Shown here piece after piece: positions 45,979-54,984 of a stretch of DNA of 64,000 nt. This DNA comes from Gammaproteobacteria bacterium. GTDB lineage: Bacteria; Pseudomonadota; Gammaproteobacteria; Pseudomonadales; Azotimanducaceae. Under the pieces are notes generated by a model. It had not been told where the DNA came from, did not search any database, and saw only the letters and a program-made list of their open reading frames with translations. The number at the start of each line of letters is the position of its first letter. The first letter of the stretch is position 1. The stretch lies in assembly GCA_009840545.1 (NCBI GenBank), contig VXNM01000011.1, positions 124,001 to 188,000 on the forward strand, given 5' to 3'. Both the position numbers and the translations under genes were made by a program.

Positions 45979-46305
45979 AGGTATAGAGGGTTGGGTGTGA
46001 AAACCAATGGTAACACGGAAAGTCGTCTGATTCTTGAATTAGAGCTAGGGTCGATTTCATTGAATCTCAGGTCAGGACAGGTCCACAAAAATTTCTTGAA
46101 ACAGTTTCTGATAATGTCCGTCTGGATCAGAGTTCAGTCGATATAGGTTTCTTGTTCTCAGCGAAACCACGGTCAATCAAGGCACAGTTCTAGTTACGTG
46201 TGGGAGCGTCATTTTGAAGGAAACTGTGTCACTTTTTTTATTAGAAATCTAGGAGAATTGGGTTTGTAACTATCTGACAATCAGCAATCCAATTACTACT
46301 GTGCA
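45979..46305. other. gene-free gap
   Basis: About 325 bp, with AT-rich runs near 46220-46260. I see no supported gene. Confidence 0.3.
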
Positions 46306-46626
46306 GTGTTCAGTTGTTGGGCAAAGACCAATCCCGATAGCAAGTTTGAATCACTGGATCAGATGCCATCCTCTCCGGTGCAAGCACAGGCCGCCTACAA
46401 CCTGTTGGCGCAATGTAAAAACAGTGGTGTGTTGAACGTCAGCGAAGTAGACGACTTACGGGGTATGGTCAACGTAAACGCACAAAAAATTACGAGAGTC
46501 GATACTTACACAGATTCTTTTGATGGAGTTACCCAAGATCACGAAGCAGAATTACTACGGCGGGAGCTAGAGTCTAACTGGAGCAAGGATGGTGTAGAAC
46601 GAATTCTTGAGCTAAGTGAAAACTAA
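46306..46626 (+). CDS. possible small protein or 5'-truncated gene
   Basis: This 106-codon frame from GTG 46306 reads like coding sequence (AQAAYNLLAQCKNSGV, HEAELLRRELESNW), but the frame is open for another 14 codons upstream to a TAA and holds no better start. No ribosome binding site is evident. It may be a true small gene or the surviving 3' part of a larger one; no family was recognised. Confidence 0.35.
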   Translation: MFSCWAKTNPDSKFESLDQMPSSPVQAQAAYNLLAQCKNSGVLNVSEVDDLRGMVNVNAQKITRVDTYTDSFDGVTQDHEAELLRRELESNWSKDGVERILELSEN

Positions 46627-46674
46627 ACTGGTCTTTGGTTCACAGTGCAATCTTTGTATTCGTTCAGCTACGCT

Positions 46675-47085
46675 CTAATGGTCGCAGAGAACCATCCAGT
46701 TAATCCCAAATCGATCGCGACACATCCCAAAATACGCACCCCAGAAGGTTTTTTCAGCGGGCATGGTCACCTCCCCTCCGTCACTCGAAAGTTTCTGTAA
46801 CCAATCATCTGTTTGTTCGGGATTCTTCGTTTCAAGGCTTAGAGAGAAGTTTCCGCCAACGACCAAATCGGACGAATCCTGTGGAGTGTCACTTGCCATC
46901 AGAGTTCCGTTGTCAAACGTCATGGATGCGTGCATGATGCGTTCTCCTTCGATTTCTGAATTGGATTCTGGACCATCCGCAAACGTTTGCATGGATTCGA
47001 TGTTGGTGCCAAACACTGAGCTATAAAACTCCATTGCTTCGCGACAGTTTCCGTTGAACGTTAGATAGGTATTGATGGCGGGCAT
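46675..47085 (-). CDS. PhnB/VOC-family protein
   Basis: This is a 136-residue protein of the PhnB-like branch of the VOC fold. TYLTFNGNCREAMEFYSSVFG near the start, IMHASMTFDNGTLMASD in the middle and WGAYFGMCRDRFGINWMV near the end are typical. It is cytosolic, with no signal. Members of this branch usually lack a proven reaction. A possible small gene lies just upstream on the same strand. Confidence 0.8.
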   Translation of the reverse strand: MPAINTYLTFNGNCREAMEFYSSVFGTNIESMQTFADGPESNSEIEGERIMHASMTFDNGTLMASDTPQDSSDLVVGGNFSLSLETKNPEQTDDWLQKLSSDGGEVTMPAEKTFWGAYFGMCRDRFGINWMVLCDH

Positions 47086-47111
47086 GTCTTTAGTCCAGGA
47101 GAGAGAGCGCG

Positions 47112-47300
47112 TTATTGTAGGGGGATATCAAGCTCGAAACACCCTTTCAATCTGTCAACATTCTCCTGATAACAAAATTTTGCACTTGTTAGAGGTTCAC
47201 ATACGACTGAAAATGTATTACACTTACATGGGGTAGAGGGAATCGCTTCGTAAATCGTCTTGATTTCGCTTTTTTTGCGGGTCACAGCACCAGAACACAC
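47112..47300 (-). CDS. possible small cysteine-containing protein
   Basis: This is a 62-codon frame from GTG 47300 with a strong AAAGGA box 6 bases upstream; the frame also runs open further upstream. The product has five cysteines in 62 residues (CSGAV, PCKCNTF, VVCEP, KFCYQ, KGCFE as separate sites, one site holding two). It ends 26 bp before the PhnB-like gene, so the two could be an operon. No family recognised; it could equally be a chance frame. Confidence 0.3.
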   Translation of the reverse strand: MCSGAVTRKKSEIKTIYEAIPSTPCKCNTFSVVCEPLTSAKFCYQENVDRLKGCFELDIPLQ

Positions 47301-47509
47301 TCTCGTTCCTTTCTCCTTCTTCGCAATATCTAGTTTGAGCGACGATTATTGATCAACCACTAAGAAACAGACGCAATCGTCGAGACAATGCGCGGCGACA
47401 AGCTCAAGCTACAGATCGAAATATCGGCCAAACTGCTCGACGTACATTTCGACCAGGCGAAGAAGACTTCCGACAAGCACTCAAGGACGTCATCCTTGTA
47501 ATTCCTCGA

Positions 47510-49282
47510 GTGTTCAGGTTTCTGTGGGATACGTCACCGGTAATTTTCCTTGCGGTTGCATCGTTGATGCTGGCCTCTGCGCTCATAGCACCCGCCATCC
47601 TCTGGACGCAAAAACTGATTATCGACTCAGCGGAATTTGCACTTCTCGAAGAACTGCCTTGGACTGCCGCACTTACACCCTTGCTGGTGATGTTCGCACT
47701 GTGGACGGCACAAATGCTTACTGGAGCGGTGAACGGTGTACTTCAGACACTACTGCAGGAACGAGTCCGAATCAAGGGTCAAAGCTTGCTACTCGAGACT
47801 GCGGGAAACCTAGATTTGGCGTTTTTCGAGTCACCTCGGTTCTACGATCAACTCCATCATGCACGCGATCAGATGTATCAGTTGTACTCAAGCTGTATCG
47901 GTACCTTGACGTTGATTCAACAGTTCTTGCAACTATCTGTGACTATGGGCCTGCTACTCGTATTACACCCCTTAGCGATCGCTGTCTTAATCGTTACGAC
48001 CCTCCCTGATGTAGTTGTACAAGCCAAGTATGCCCGTCGCTATTACACCTTTGATGCGGACCTCATTCGAAACAGCAGAATGTCCTTCTATTTGTCAGAT
48101 ATCGTCACCAACAGATACAACGCCAAAGAGGTACGTGTTTTTAGCCTTAAGGACTACTTCATAGAGCAATTTCATTACTTTCGACATATCTACATCGAAG
48201 GCTATAGAGCGCTCATCATGTCCGAGATGAAAGTTCAATCTGTACTTAGCGTCTTAGCCTTGGTTGGTATCGCCGGAATTTGGACTTACGCCGTCATGCA
48301 ACTTGTGAACGGAGAAATTTCTACTGGAGACTTGGTACTGGTTTTTACATCGTCGCAGCAGAGTCGACAACAATTGGCCGGCTTGATACGCGGAGCTGGC
48401 CGTTTTTATCGGAATTCCCTGTTCGTTACTCGTTTCTTTCAGTTTATCGATCTCGATCCTCTATCAGTCGAAGGGGCTTTGGCTCCGCCACCATCTCCGA
48501 ATCCTTTGCCGTTCCCCTATAAGATTCGAAAAGGCATCGAATTTAAAGACGTCTGTTTCACCTATCCCTTAACCGACGCCCAAATCCTGAAGAAGGTATC
48601 TTTTTTCGTTCCGCCGAGAGGAAAAATCGCAATCGTCGGTCAGAACGGTGCAGGAAAAACAACCATTATTAAGTTGCTAACGCGCCTCTACGATCCAACT
48701 GAAGGAACTGTGCTAGTTGATGGAGTTGACCTTAAAGAGTACGACCTTAAACAGGTACGCCAGAATATCAGTGTCGTGTTTCAGGATTTCTCTCGCTACG
48801 ACTTATCAGCATCGCTCAATGTAGGTCTTGGTCATGTTTCTCAAATCGATGACATGGACAGAATTCGAGATGCAGCGATTCGGGGAGGAAGCCACGAGAC
48901 CATAGAAGAGCTTCCCGAAGGCTACGACACGATCTTGGGCAAGCGATTTGACGATGGCGTAGATCTCTCCGGTGGCGAATGGCAACACGTTGCCATTTCA
49001 CGTTCGTTCATGAGCCCAGCTCAGGTGCTCATTTTGGATGAACCAACCGCAGCACTAGATGCACTCAAAGAACACCAACTTTACGAGAAGTTCTCGGAAT
49101 TGACGAAAGATAAGACTGTGGTCTTTATCTCTCACCGTTTTTCCACGGTTCGAATGGCGGATGTAATCGTAGTAATCGAGGATGGAGAAGCCATCGAAGT
49201 GGGTCCTCACGAAGAACTGCTTGCACTCAATGGAAAATACGCAAAGATGTTCCTAACTCAAGCTGCGCGTTATGTGGACTAG
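47510..49282 (+). CDS. ABC exporter half-transporter, peptide-exporter-like
   Basis: This is a fused membrane and ATP-binding protein with six helices and an NBD: Walker A GQNGAGKTTII, signature LSGGEWQHVAISRSF, Walker B VLILDEPTAALD with catalytic glutamate. The EWQ-type signature and overall order resemble exporters found beside modified peptide clusters. GTG 47510 is the first usable start and gives a 590-residue protein, but coding-like sequence (GEEDFRQALKDVILVIPR) continues upstream in the same frame for about 54 codons with no ATG, GTG or TTG; ATT at 47345 or 47348 is the only near-start codon. It overlaps the next, convergent gene by 4 bp. Confidence 0.82.
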   Translation: MFRFLWDTSPVIFLAVASLMLASALIAPAILWTQKLIIDSAEFALLEELPWTAALTPLLVMFALWTAQMLTGAVNGVLQTLLQERVRIKGQSLLLETAGNLDLAFFESPRFYDQLHHARDQMYQLYSSCIGTLTLIQQFLQLSVTMGLLLVLHPLAIAVLIVTTLPDVVVQAKYARRYYTFDADLIRNSRMSFYLSDIVTNRYNAKEVRVFSLKDYFIEQFHYFRHIYIEGYRALIMSEMKVQSVLSVLALVGIAGIWTYAVMQLVNGEISTGDLVLVFTSSQQSRQQLAGLIRGAGRFYRNSLFVTRFFQFIDLDPLSVEGALAPPPSPNPLPFPYKIRKGIEFKDVCFTYPLTDAQILKKVSFFVPPRGKIAIVGQNGAGKTTIIKLLTRLYDPTEGTVLVDGVDLKEYDLKQVRQNISVVFQDFSRYDLSASLNVGLGHVSQIDDMDRIRDAAIRGGSHETIEELPEGYDTILGKRFDDGVDLSGGEWQHVAISRSFMSPAQVLILDEPTAALDALKEHQLYEKFSELTKDKTVVFISHRFSTVRMADVIVVIEDGEAIEVGPHEELLALNGKYAKMFLTQAARYVD

Positions 49283-50784
49283 GGACTGGCATTCAGCGTG
49301 ACGCGAGCAGCGCGGGCCAGCACTTCGACGCCCGTACTTCTAGCGTACTTGTTTGTCTCCGCACTCACTGCTTCTTCAATTCCTACGACTTGATCAAGCT
49401 CTAGTGTGTTGTGCGAATCCGCTGCAAAAGACAGGAGACTCAAATACACGAGCTGTCGATGTGCTCCGTCCTTGTTACTGTCTTTCAACACTTCGAACAA
49501 ACTTTCCACTATTTGGTTGTGTGAGTCTTCCGAAATAGGATGCTGTTGTCGTCGTTTGATCTTGCCCAACGCGATAATCGCAGCCCTGGACGCGTCGGCT
49601 TCTTCGTTCCGTGTCATATCAACAGCATTCGCGACCATCGAGTGCCCGATATCGCAACACTCACCAATGAGAAACATCGCACACTGTTGATCCAGAAAGG
49701 AATCTGAATTGAGAAGTCGAGGAATTGCCTTCTTTGCCAAACTTGGACGTGCAGCAAGAGCATAGACAGCAGACCTTCTCGTAGACTCGATTCCTGAACA
49801 TGCTTCGTCGATGAGACTCTCGTCTTGACGTCTTGCTTTCAAGTACCCACCGCACAACCGATTAGCTTCGCTCGCGTCTTGCAGACAATCTGGTGAAGTG
49901 TCTGATCCTCGCTCACCTCGAGACTTGCTAATAGGCAAGTTCATCCAAGAACCGATCTCCTTCACAATTGGTTGGCGTCGACTATCCTTCGGTTGATACG
50001 ATGCAGAGGTCTGTTCGCTAGCGGGCTCCGGCTCCGAGGTACGGGTATACCAGAATTTGAACATGTAGCGCTCGCCGCCGCATGTCATTCGAGTGCCTCG
50101 ATGAAACAGATCAAAGTGAACCAAGACTAGCGAATTGGCATTCACTTCGAGTCTCAATGGTTCTATGTACTCGTCCAAAGACTGTCTTTGTGTCTCGAGG
50201 TGCTTGTCGCGAAGTTCTAAATCTGGTGAAGATCCAACGTTTTCTCGTTCAAAGTCTAGTCCGAGCCTATCCTCTCCATACGTATTGCCACTTCCCAAAC
50301 GGTCCACGTTCCAATATTGGGAACCGGGCAAGATTTCTGTGGGTCCTAAGGCGAGCGTAGTGTCCTGCGGGTAGTAGAACGCCATAGTCCACTCGAGTTT
50401 ATGCGAACGAATACCACCTTTTGTTCCCCAAGGCAGCGGTGAATCTTTGTGAAACGATTGGTCGAACTGATCCGCGCGATGAATGAATGAGTGTCGATAA
50501 CGGTAGAAGTCATGCCCGAGTAGCGACGTGAGTGCACCATTAATTTCTGGGCTCGAATGCAATTGCTTCACTTCAGGTAAAGAGTCGACACCTTCATCAG
50601 CGATATGAGCTATTCGATTCTGATGATGTGATTCTAGGTCTGCTCTGCTGTAAGCCTCCCGTGCTCGCTCGAACATCCGAGCGGCAAAATCCTTTCCTAG
50701 CACTCCGTGTTGTAACTGAATCTTGAGATAGCCCAAGTCCAGAAATTCATAAATCTGATTTGGTGTCAGTCTTGGATTCTGCAC
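49279..50784 (-). CDS. phytanoyl-CoA dioxygenase-like protein fused to helical repeats
   Basis: This is a 501-residue protein. The first 270 residues look like an Fe(II)/2-oxoglutarate dioxygenase of the PhyH superfamily, with the iron motif H-x-D in SFHKDSP and the distal histidine in HFDLFHRGTR. From about residue 320 on there are HEAT-like helical repeats (STRRSAVYALAARPSLAKK, QCAMFLIGECC, SRAAIIALGKIKRR). The combination is unusual; the repeats may hold a protein substrate or partner. It starts 6 bp after a small gene on the same strand. Confidence 0.72.
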   Translation of the reverse strand: MQNPRLTPNQIYEFLDLGYLKIQLQHGVLGKDFAARMFERAREAYSRADLESHHQNRIAHIADEGVDSLPEVKQLHSSPEINGALTSLLGHDFYRYRHSFIHRADQFDQSFHKDSPLPWGTKGGIRSHKLEWTMAFYYPQDTTLALGPTEILPGSQYWNVDRLGSGNTYGEDRLGLDFERENVGSSPDLELRDKHLETQRQSLDEYIEPLRLEVNANSLVLVHFDLFHRGTRMTCGGERYMFKFWYTRTSEPEPASEQTSASYQPKDSRRQPIVKEIGSWMNLPISKSRGERGSDTSPDCLQDASEANRLCGGYLKARRQDESLIDEACSGIESTRRSAVYALAARPSLAKKAIPRLLNSDSFLDQQCAMFLIGECCDIGHSMVANAVDMTRNEEADASRAAIIALGKIKRRQQHPISEDSHNQIVESLFEVLKDSNKDGAHRQLVYLSLLSFAADSHNTLELDQVVGIEEAVSAETNKYARSTGVEVLARAARVTLNASP

Positions 50785-50790
50785 GAGAAC

Positions 50791-51048
50791 TTAGCTAGTA
50801 GCGACAAACCATTTGTCTAACTGAACTTCCCAGTTCGACATCACCTGTCGCGGAGTTCGATCTCCAGTGTCTACGACAATTGTGGCTGCTTTTGCACTAT
50901 CGCCAGTTCCAAAGAACAGCGTGTCTCCTTCTGCGTCCAATCCAGCCAAGACAATCTCAATGTGTTGTTTGCTTCTCTCTCTGATGTAGGAGATTTGAAG
51001 AGGATTTATAAGTACCTGCTTACCCTTTGTATCTTCAACTTTGAACAT
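50791..51048 (-). CDS. small soluble protein upstream of the dioxygenase
   Basis: This is an 85-residue protein with a good GGAGG box 6 bases before the ATG and a stop 6 bp before the dioxygenase start, so the two form a unit. It has a beta-alpha-beta feel (KVEDTKGKQVLINPLQIS, HIEIVLAGLDAEGDTLFFG, TIVVDTGDRT). No family recognised and no cysteine. Confidence 0.6.
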   Translation of the reverse strand: MFKVEDTKGKQVLINPLQISYIRERSKQHIEIVLAGLDAEGDTLFFGTGDSAKAATIVVDTGDRTPRQVMSNWEVQLDKWFVATS

Positions 51049-51198
51049 GGTTGCCTCCAGGAATCTAACAATCGGCTATCACATGCCGGCAGTTTATACC
51101 AGCCGTAGTACACGCCGACAAACGCTCAATGGGGATGTAAGAATCCTACGTTTAGTGTAACTAGTCTCTTGACGACGGGCCATGCGCCCATTGTGCAA

Positions 51199-54100
51199 CT
51201 ATAACGGAGTCCATCGAATCGCGTCGGCGACGCCATAGCCATCTAACACTTCGGTCAGAACTACATCAACCTTCGAGTTGCTCAATTCGTAGGTCCCTAG
51301 TTGGTTCCATCCAGGTAGAGCAGATCCGCCGTCAAACTCAATCTCCTCTTGGGTTTCACTACTCAATACATGAATCGTATGCGTACCTAAGTAGTCATAA
51401 CTGAAGGAGGTATAACCTGAGAGGAAAGGTGAACGCACAAAGTCGTAAGGAATTTCAGATCTGATGGAGATTGGAATGTGATATTCCAGCTTCCATATAC
51501 CTGCGGCTGGAAGTATTGTCGAGAATATCGCTTTGGATTGATCTAGCCCTCCCGATTTTCCGGCATAGGTCTTGCGATACTCCCCGAAGCTGGTTGGATC
51601 GTTGTCACGATGCCACATGCGTATGCGTTCCGATACCAGTCTTTGGGAAACCGCGCCGAACAGCGGATTCAATCGGTTCTCTAGCAGATTTACGCTATTT
51701 TTTTGAACAGGAAGACCTCGGTCAAATTCTTGGCTTGGAACGGCTGCAGCATGCACCAGCCATGTTGGCATAGTGAGTTTCTTGGTCTCCAAGGTCGGAA
51801 CCTCAACTGAGAATCCAACATCCAAGTCATCAACAATGATTCCGATGCGATCCGCAGGTTGCCAATCCACTTGAGTGACATAGGGCAGAATCGAGGAGTT
51901 CGACGGAGTGTTACTGTCCAATTCAGGCACATCCAAGCGAATCGGCTCGCGGTTTAGTGAGAGTCGTGGTTCCAACCAGATTCTCGTGGGTGGGTTGCCA
52001 CTTTGTAGTGCAACCAGAACCGCTGAGTTCCCTTCTACATGCACCGGATCCAAGAGAATTGGATCGCCCCACCAACTGTCTTTTTCTGCTGGTGCTTGAT
52101 AGGAAACCTCCACAACACCCGGAACGAGTTCACGATTGCCAAGTATGAATGTGGTCTGATGAACTGCCTCTCCATCAATGTTCGGAAGGCGTTCAGTTTT
52201 CAGGTCATTGACGACAAATCCTGCCAAGCCAAGCTCGTTAAGCCAATCGCCAACTGCTGCATCAATATCGATTCCGACATCCAGAGCAGTTTGCTGAAAG
52301 TTTTTTTCGGTATAAGAGCGTCCGCGATATCGTTCTACAAGTTGCGCAAGAAATTCAGTTACGAGTTCTTCGCCATAGGTATCTATGACAGCATCCGCAA
52401 CCCGTTCTATCTTTAACAATAGTGCATGAAACCCGTTCTGCGGATCCGATGGATAGTCAATGGAACTCAACGGAAACTGTTCCAAAAGCTCCCATGCAGA
52501 GGGGCGAGCCGCGTACTCACTTCGCCAGTCATTTACTCTATATGATCGTGCTACTCCGATATCGAATGTGTTTGAACTGGTGGTGTAGTGATAAGTTTCC
52601 ACACCAGTGCCCCTAGCGAGCGCGGTGTAAACCGAGAAGTACCCGAGACTCTTGGTAGTTAGTCTCAGTGCGAGTTCGTTAGCTAAGTATCTCAAAGCCG
52701 TTGCGCCATTTCCCGTGGGCGCTGTTTGATAATCGACGAAGTTTCTTGGAATTCCGACTAGCGGGTCGCCACCATGCAAGTCGTTTGCAAAGTAGGTGAT
52801 TACAGTATTGAGCATGGCCTTGTGGATGTCGATATTCTGCTCCTGTAGGTAGTCTGCGGAAGATCGGTAAAGGTCCGCAAACGATGCTACGGGGAAACCG
52901 GACTCTCGAATCATCTGCACCCCAGGCGAAGAGTACACACTGTCCATGCGCCAACCACCTCCATAGGTCCGGAGTGAAGTAGGAACTTCAACCAGCGACA
53001 ATCGAGTGTAGGGATATCGAAGTCCGGACGAGTGTATGAGACTGCTCCGTTCACTGATCCAGTCCTTTATTCGAGCCGTACTCTCCTCAAATGCATGCAG
53101 ATTCTTTGTATGTTTCCTACTAAACAATAGTTCGAATTCAACACCTTCGAATTCCATTGATCGTTGCTCAAAATTGGAGCTTATGAGAGTAAACTCTGGG
53201 ATGGGATTTTGGGTCGTGAACCTGTAACTAGACCTCCGAGTCGAGTCGACAATGTCGCGACTTCCCGGCGCTGCAATCAGCCATCCCTTGGGCACAGAAA
53301 CCGTGACATCCAGAAAATAGAAATCGCGGGGTCGTGATTCAAAATCACCTGCGCCAAAGGCAGATCCGGATGTTGGAATCCAACTGATTCCGGGCATGAG
53401 AGCTACATAATTAGGATGGAATATGTAATTCTCTTGTCCGAGGTAAAAGAGTCGTCTAGCCCCTATCGCGTTGAGTGACTTCCAATCTAGTGAACTATCC
53501 AAGTAAGCGAATCTCTTATTGGGTTTGCCTTTGGCAACAATTCTCACTTCGGGAGGGAGAATAGAATCATCGCGAGGAACCTGTAGTAGTCCGTTTTCGA
53601 ACCTGTAGCCGCTTGCCTGTTCTCCGTTCACGGCTATTTCCTTGATTCGATAGCCCGGATTCAGGGAGAATAACCAGTCATCTTCACTTGAGTCTCGCGG
53701 CGGTTCCATCGTAAGTGTCAGGTCGAGGCTTACTGAACGACCTGGTCGGATGTCTATTGCACCAGAGACTGTTTGAACATCTGTCCCGGAATGCGATTGG
53801 ACTTGTTTATGTATCGAAGTCCAATTCTGGACATTTGCCTCATTAAGACGCTCGTTTCCTATAAGAAGACTACTAGTCAGGCCAGAAACACCAAGCATCA
53901 AGCCCATACCCGATATGAGCAGCTGAGTAAACATCTTGGCAGACTGATTCCGAGATTGCAGCAACGCAGCGAGAGCGATGCATGCTGCCGCAATCGCAAG
54001 CATGATTCCGCGATTTACCAAGATGTTCAGATTTACGAAAGTGGGTGCCAATTCTGACGGATAGGTATTCACTCCCGTGTGCGTGGACAAGACGGAAGAC

Positions 54101-54780
54101 ACCGAAAACGGAAGCGTAATACTCAAGACGTGAAAGCTACCCAGTAGGACCAGCGCTACACAGAGAGCAAGGAATCTGAATCTCAAGAGATGCGATAGAA
54201 GTACGGTTACAGAACCCCATAGAACCAGATTGGGAATGATGTCCCATACGATAAATGCGAAGACACTAACGGGTTCCATCGGCGTTCCCAAAGCCAGACT
54301 GAACGCTTCAGCAATCATTCCATAGCAGAACATCAATAGCACCACGATACAAGCGGGAATGGCAAGCAATCCGACTATCCCTAGGAGTCGCCCAAGAATC
54401 ATTTCAATGTCTGATAGTGGCTGTTTGTCAAGGACTTCGGTCATGCGATCCCGAGTGTCGCGGAACCGCATATCGAAAGCAAGGAAAATTACTCCGACGC
54501 TGAACCAGAAGAGCATTGTTCCGCCCATTTCAGCTATCGTGAAACGCGGACCGATCAACCCGTAAACTGGAGACACAAAAGACTTGTAGTCGTAGAGGTC
54601 TGTTAGTACCACCCACTGCCATAGAGTGGCGATACAAGCAATTGCGATGAACTCCCAGGTACGGGTTAGTCGCCTACAAGTCCGGATTTCTGCGGTGCCA
54701 AGGAACCAAAGTTTCGATAGTCTTGCCAGGAAGTTGCTACCTAAACTCACTAGTTTGTTTGTGTTTGTCGGATTTCTCAA
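51199..54780 (-). CDS. ABC-2 permease / M1-peptidase-like fusion with dead zinc site
   Basis: This is a 1193-residue membrane protein. About eight helices in the first 320 residues resemble an ABC-2 permease. Residues 330-830 look like an M1 aminopeptidase, but where relatives have the zinc motif HExxH this protein has NELAL at about residues 701-705, so both histidines are lost and catalysis is unlikely. A beta-rich stretch follows, and the last 140 residues (AAGIWKLEYHIPIS, SGYTSFSYDYLGTHTI, DGYGVADAIRWTPL) resemble a golvesin-type C-terminal binding domain. It starts at TTG 54780; no ATG fits. It lies between two dioxygenase genes and lacks an adjacent ATPase. Confidence 0.68.
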   Translation of the reverse strand: MRNPTNTNKLVSLGSNFLARLSKLWFLGTAEIRTCRRLTRTWEFIAIACIATLWQWVVLTDLYDYKSFVSPVYGLIGPRFTIAEMGGTMLFWFSVGVIFLAFDMRFRDTRDRMTEVLDKQPLSDIEMILGRLLGIVGLLAIPACIVVLLMFCYGMIAEAFSLALGTPMEPVSVFAFIVWDIIPNLVLWGSVTVLLSHLLRFRFLALCVALVLLGSFHVLSITLPFSVSSVLSTHTGVNTYPSELAPTFVNLNILVNRGIMLAIAAACIALAALLQSRNQSAKMFTQLLISGMGLMLGVSGLTSSLLIGNERLNEANVQNWTSIHKQVQSHSGTDVQTVSGAIDIRPGRSVSLDLTLTMEPPRDSSEDDWLFSLNPGYRIKEIAVNGEQASGYRFENGLLQVPRDDSILPPEVRIVAKGKPNKRFAYLDSSLDWKSLNAIGARRLFYLGQENYIFHPNYVALMPGISWIPTSGSAFGAGDFESRPRDFYFLDVTVSVPKGWLIAAPGSRDIVDSTRRSSYRFTTQNPIPEFTLISSNFEQRSMEFEGVEFELLFSRKHTKNLHAFEESTARIKDWISERSSLIHSSGLRYPYTRLSLVEVPTSLRTYGGGWRMDSVYSSPGVQMIRESGFPVASFADLYRSSADYLQEQNIDIHKAMLNTVITYFANDLHGGDPLVGIPRNFVDYQTAPTGNGATALRYLANELALRLTTKSLGYFSVYTALARGTGVETYHYTTSSNTFDIGVARSYRVNDWRSEYAARPSAWELLEQFPLSSIDYPSDPQNGFHALLLKIERVADAVIDTYGEELVTEFLAQLVERYRGRSYTEKNFQQTALDVGIDIDAAVGDWLNELGLAGFVVNDLKTERLPNIDGEAVHQTTFILGNRELVPGVVEVSYQAPAEKDSWWGDPILLDPVHVEGNSAVLVALQSGNPPTRIWLEPRLSLNREPIRLDVPELDSNTPSNSSILPYVTQVDWQPADRIGIIVDDLDVGFSVEVPTLETKKLTMPTWLVHAAAVPSQEFDRGLPVQKNSVNLLENRLNPLFGAVSQRLVSERIRMWHRDNDPTSFGEYRKTYAGKSGGLDQSKAIFSTILPAAGIWKLEYHIPISIRSEIPYDFVRSPFLSGYTSFSYDYLGTHTIHVLSSETQEEIEFDGGSALPGWNQLGTYELSNSKVDVVLTEVLDGYGVADAIRWTPL

Positions 54781-54984
54781 CAGCTGTTAAGGGTCTAATG
54801 GATGGGCTTCTTCCACATTAATTTAGCATTGGAGCAACGAATCTAGTACGCTCGCAGCAAATGCGTTACCCAAAATTGGATTAGTAGAAAGCCAAGGGGT
54901 CTCAATCGCCTCCAAGGGTCAGGAACGAGTACGTACGCACCTCTTAACGTGCGATGTTGGATCTGCTCTCTTGTTGATGCTTAC

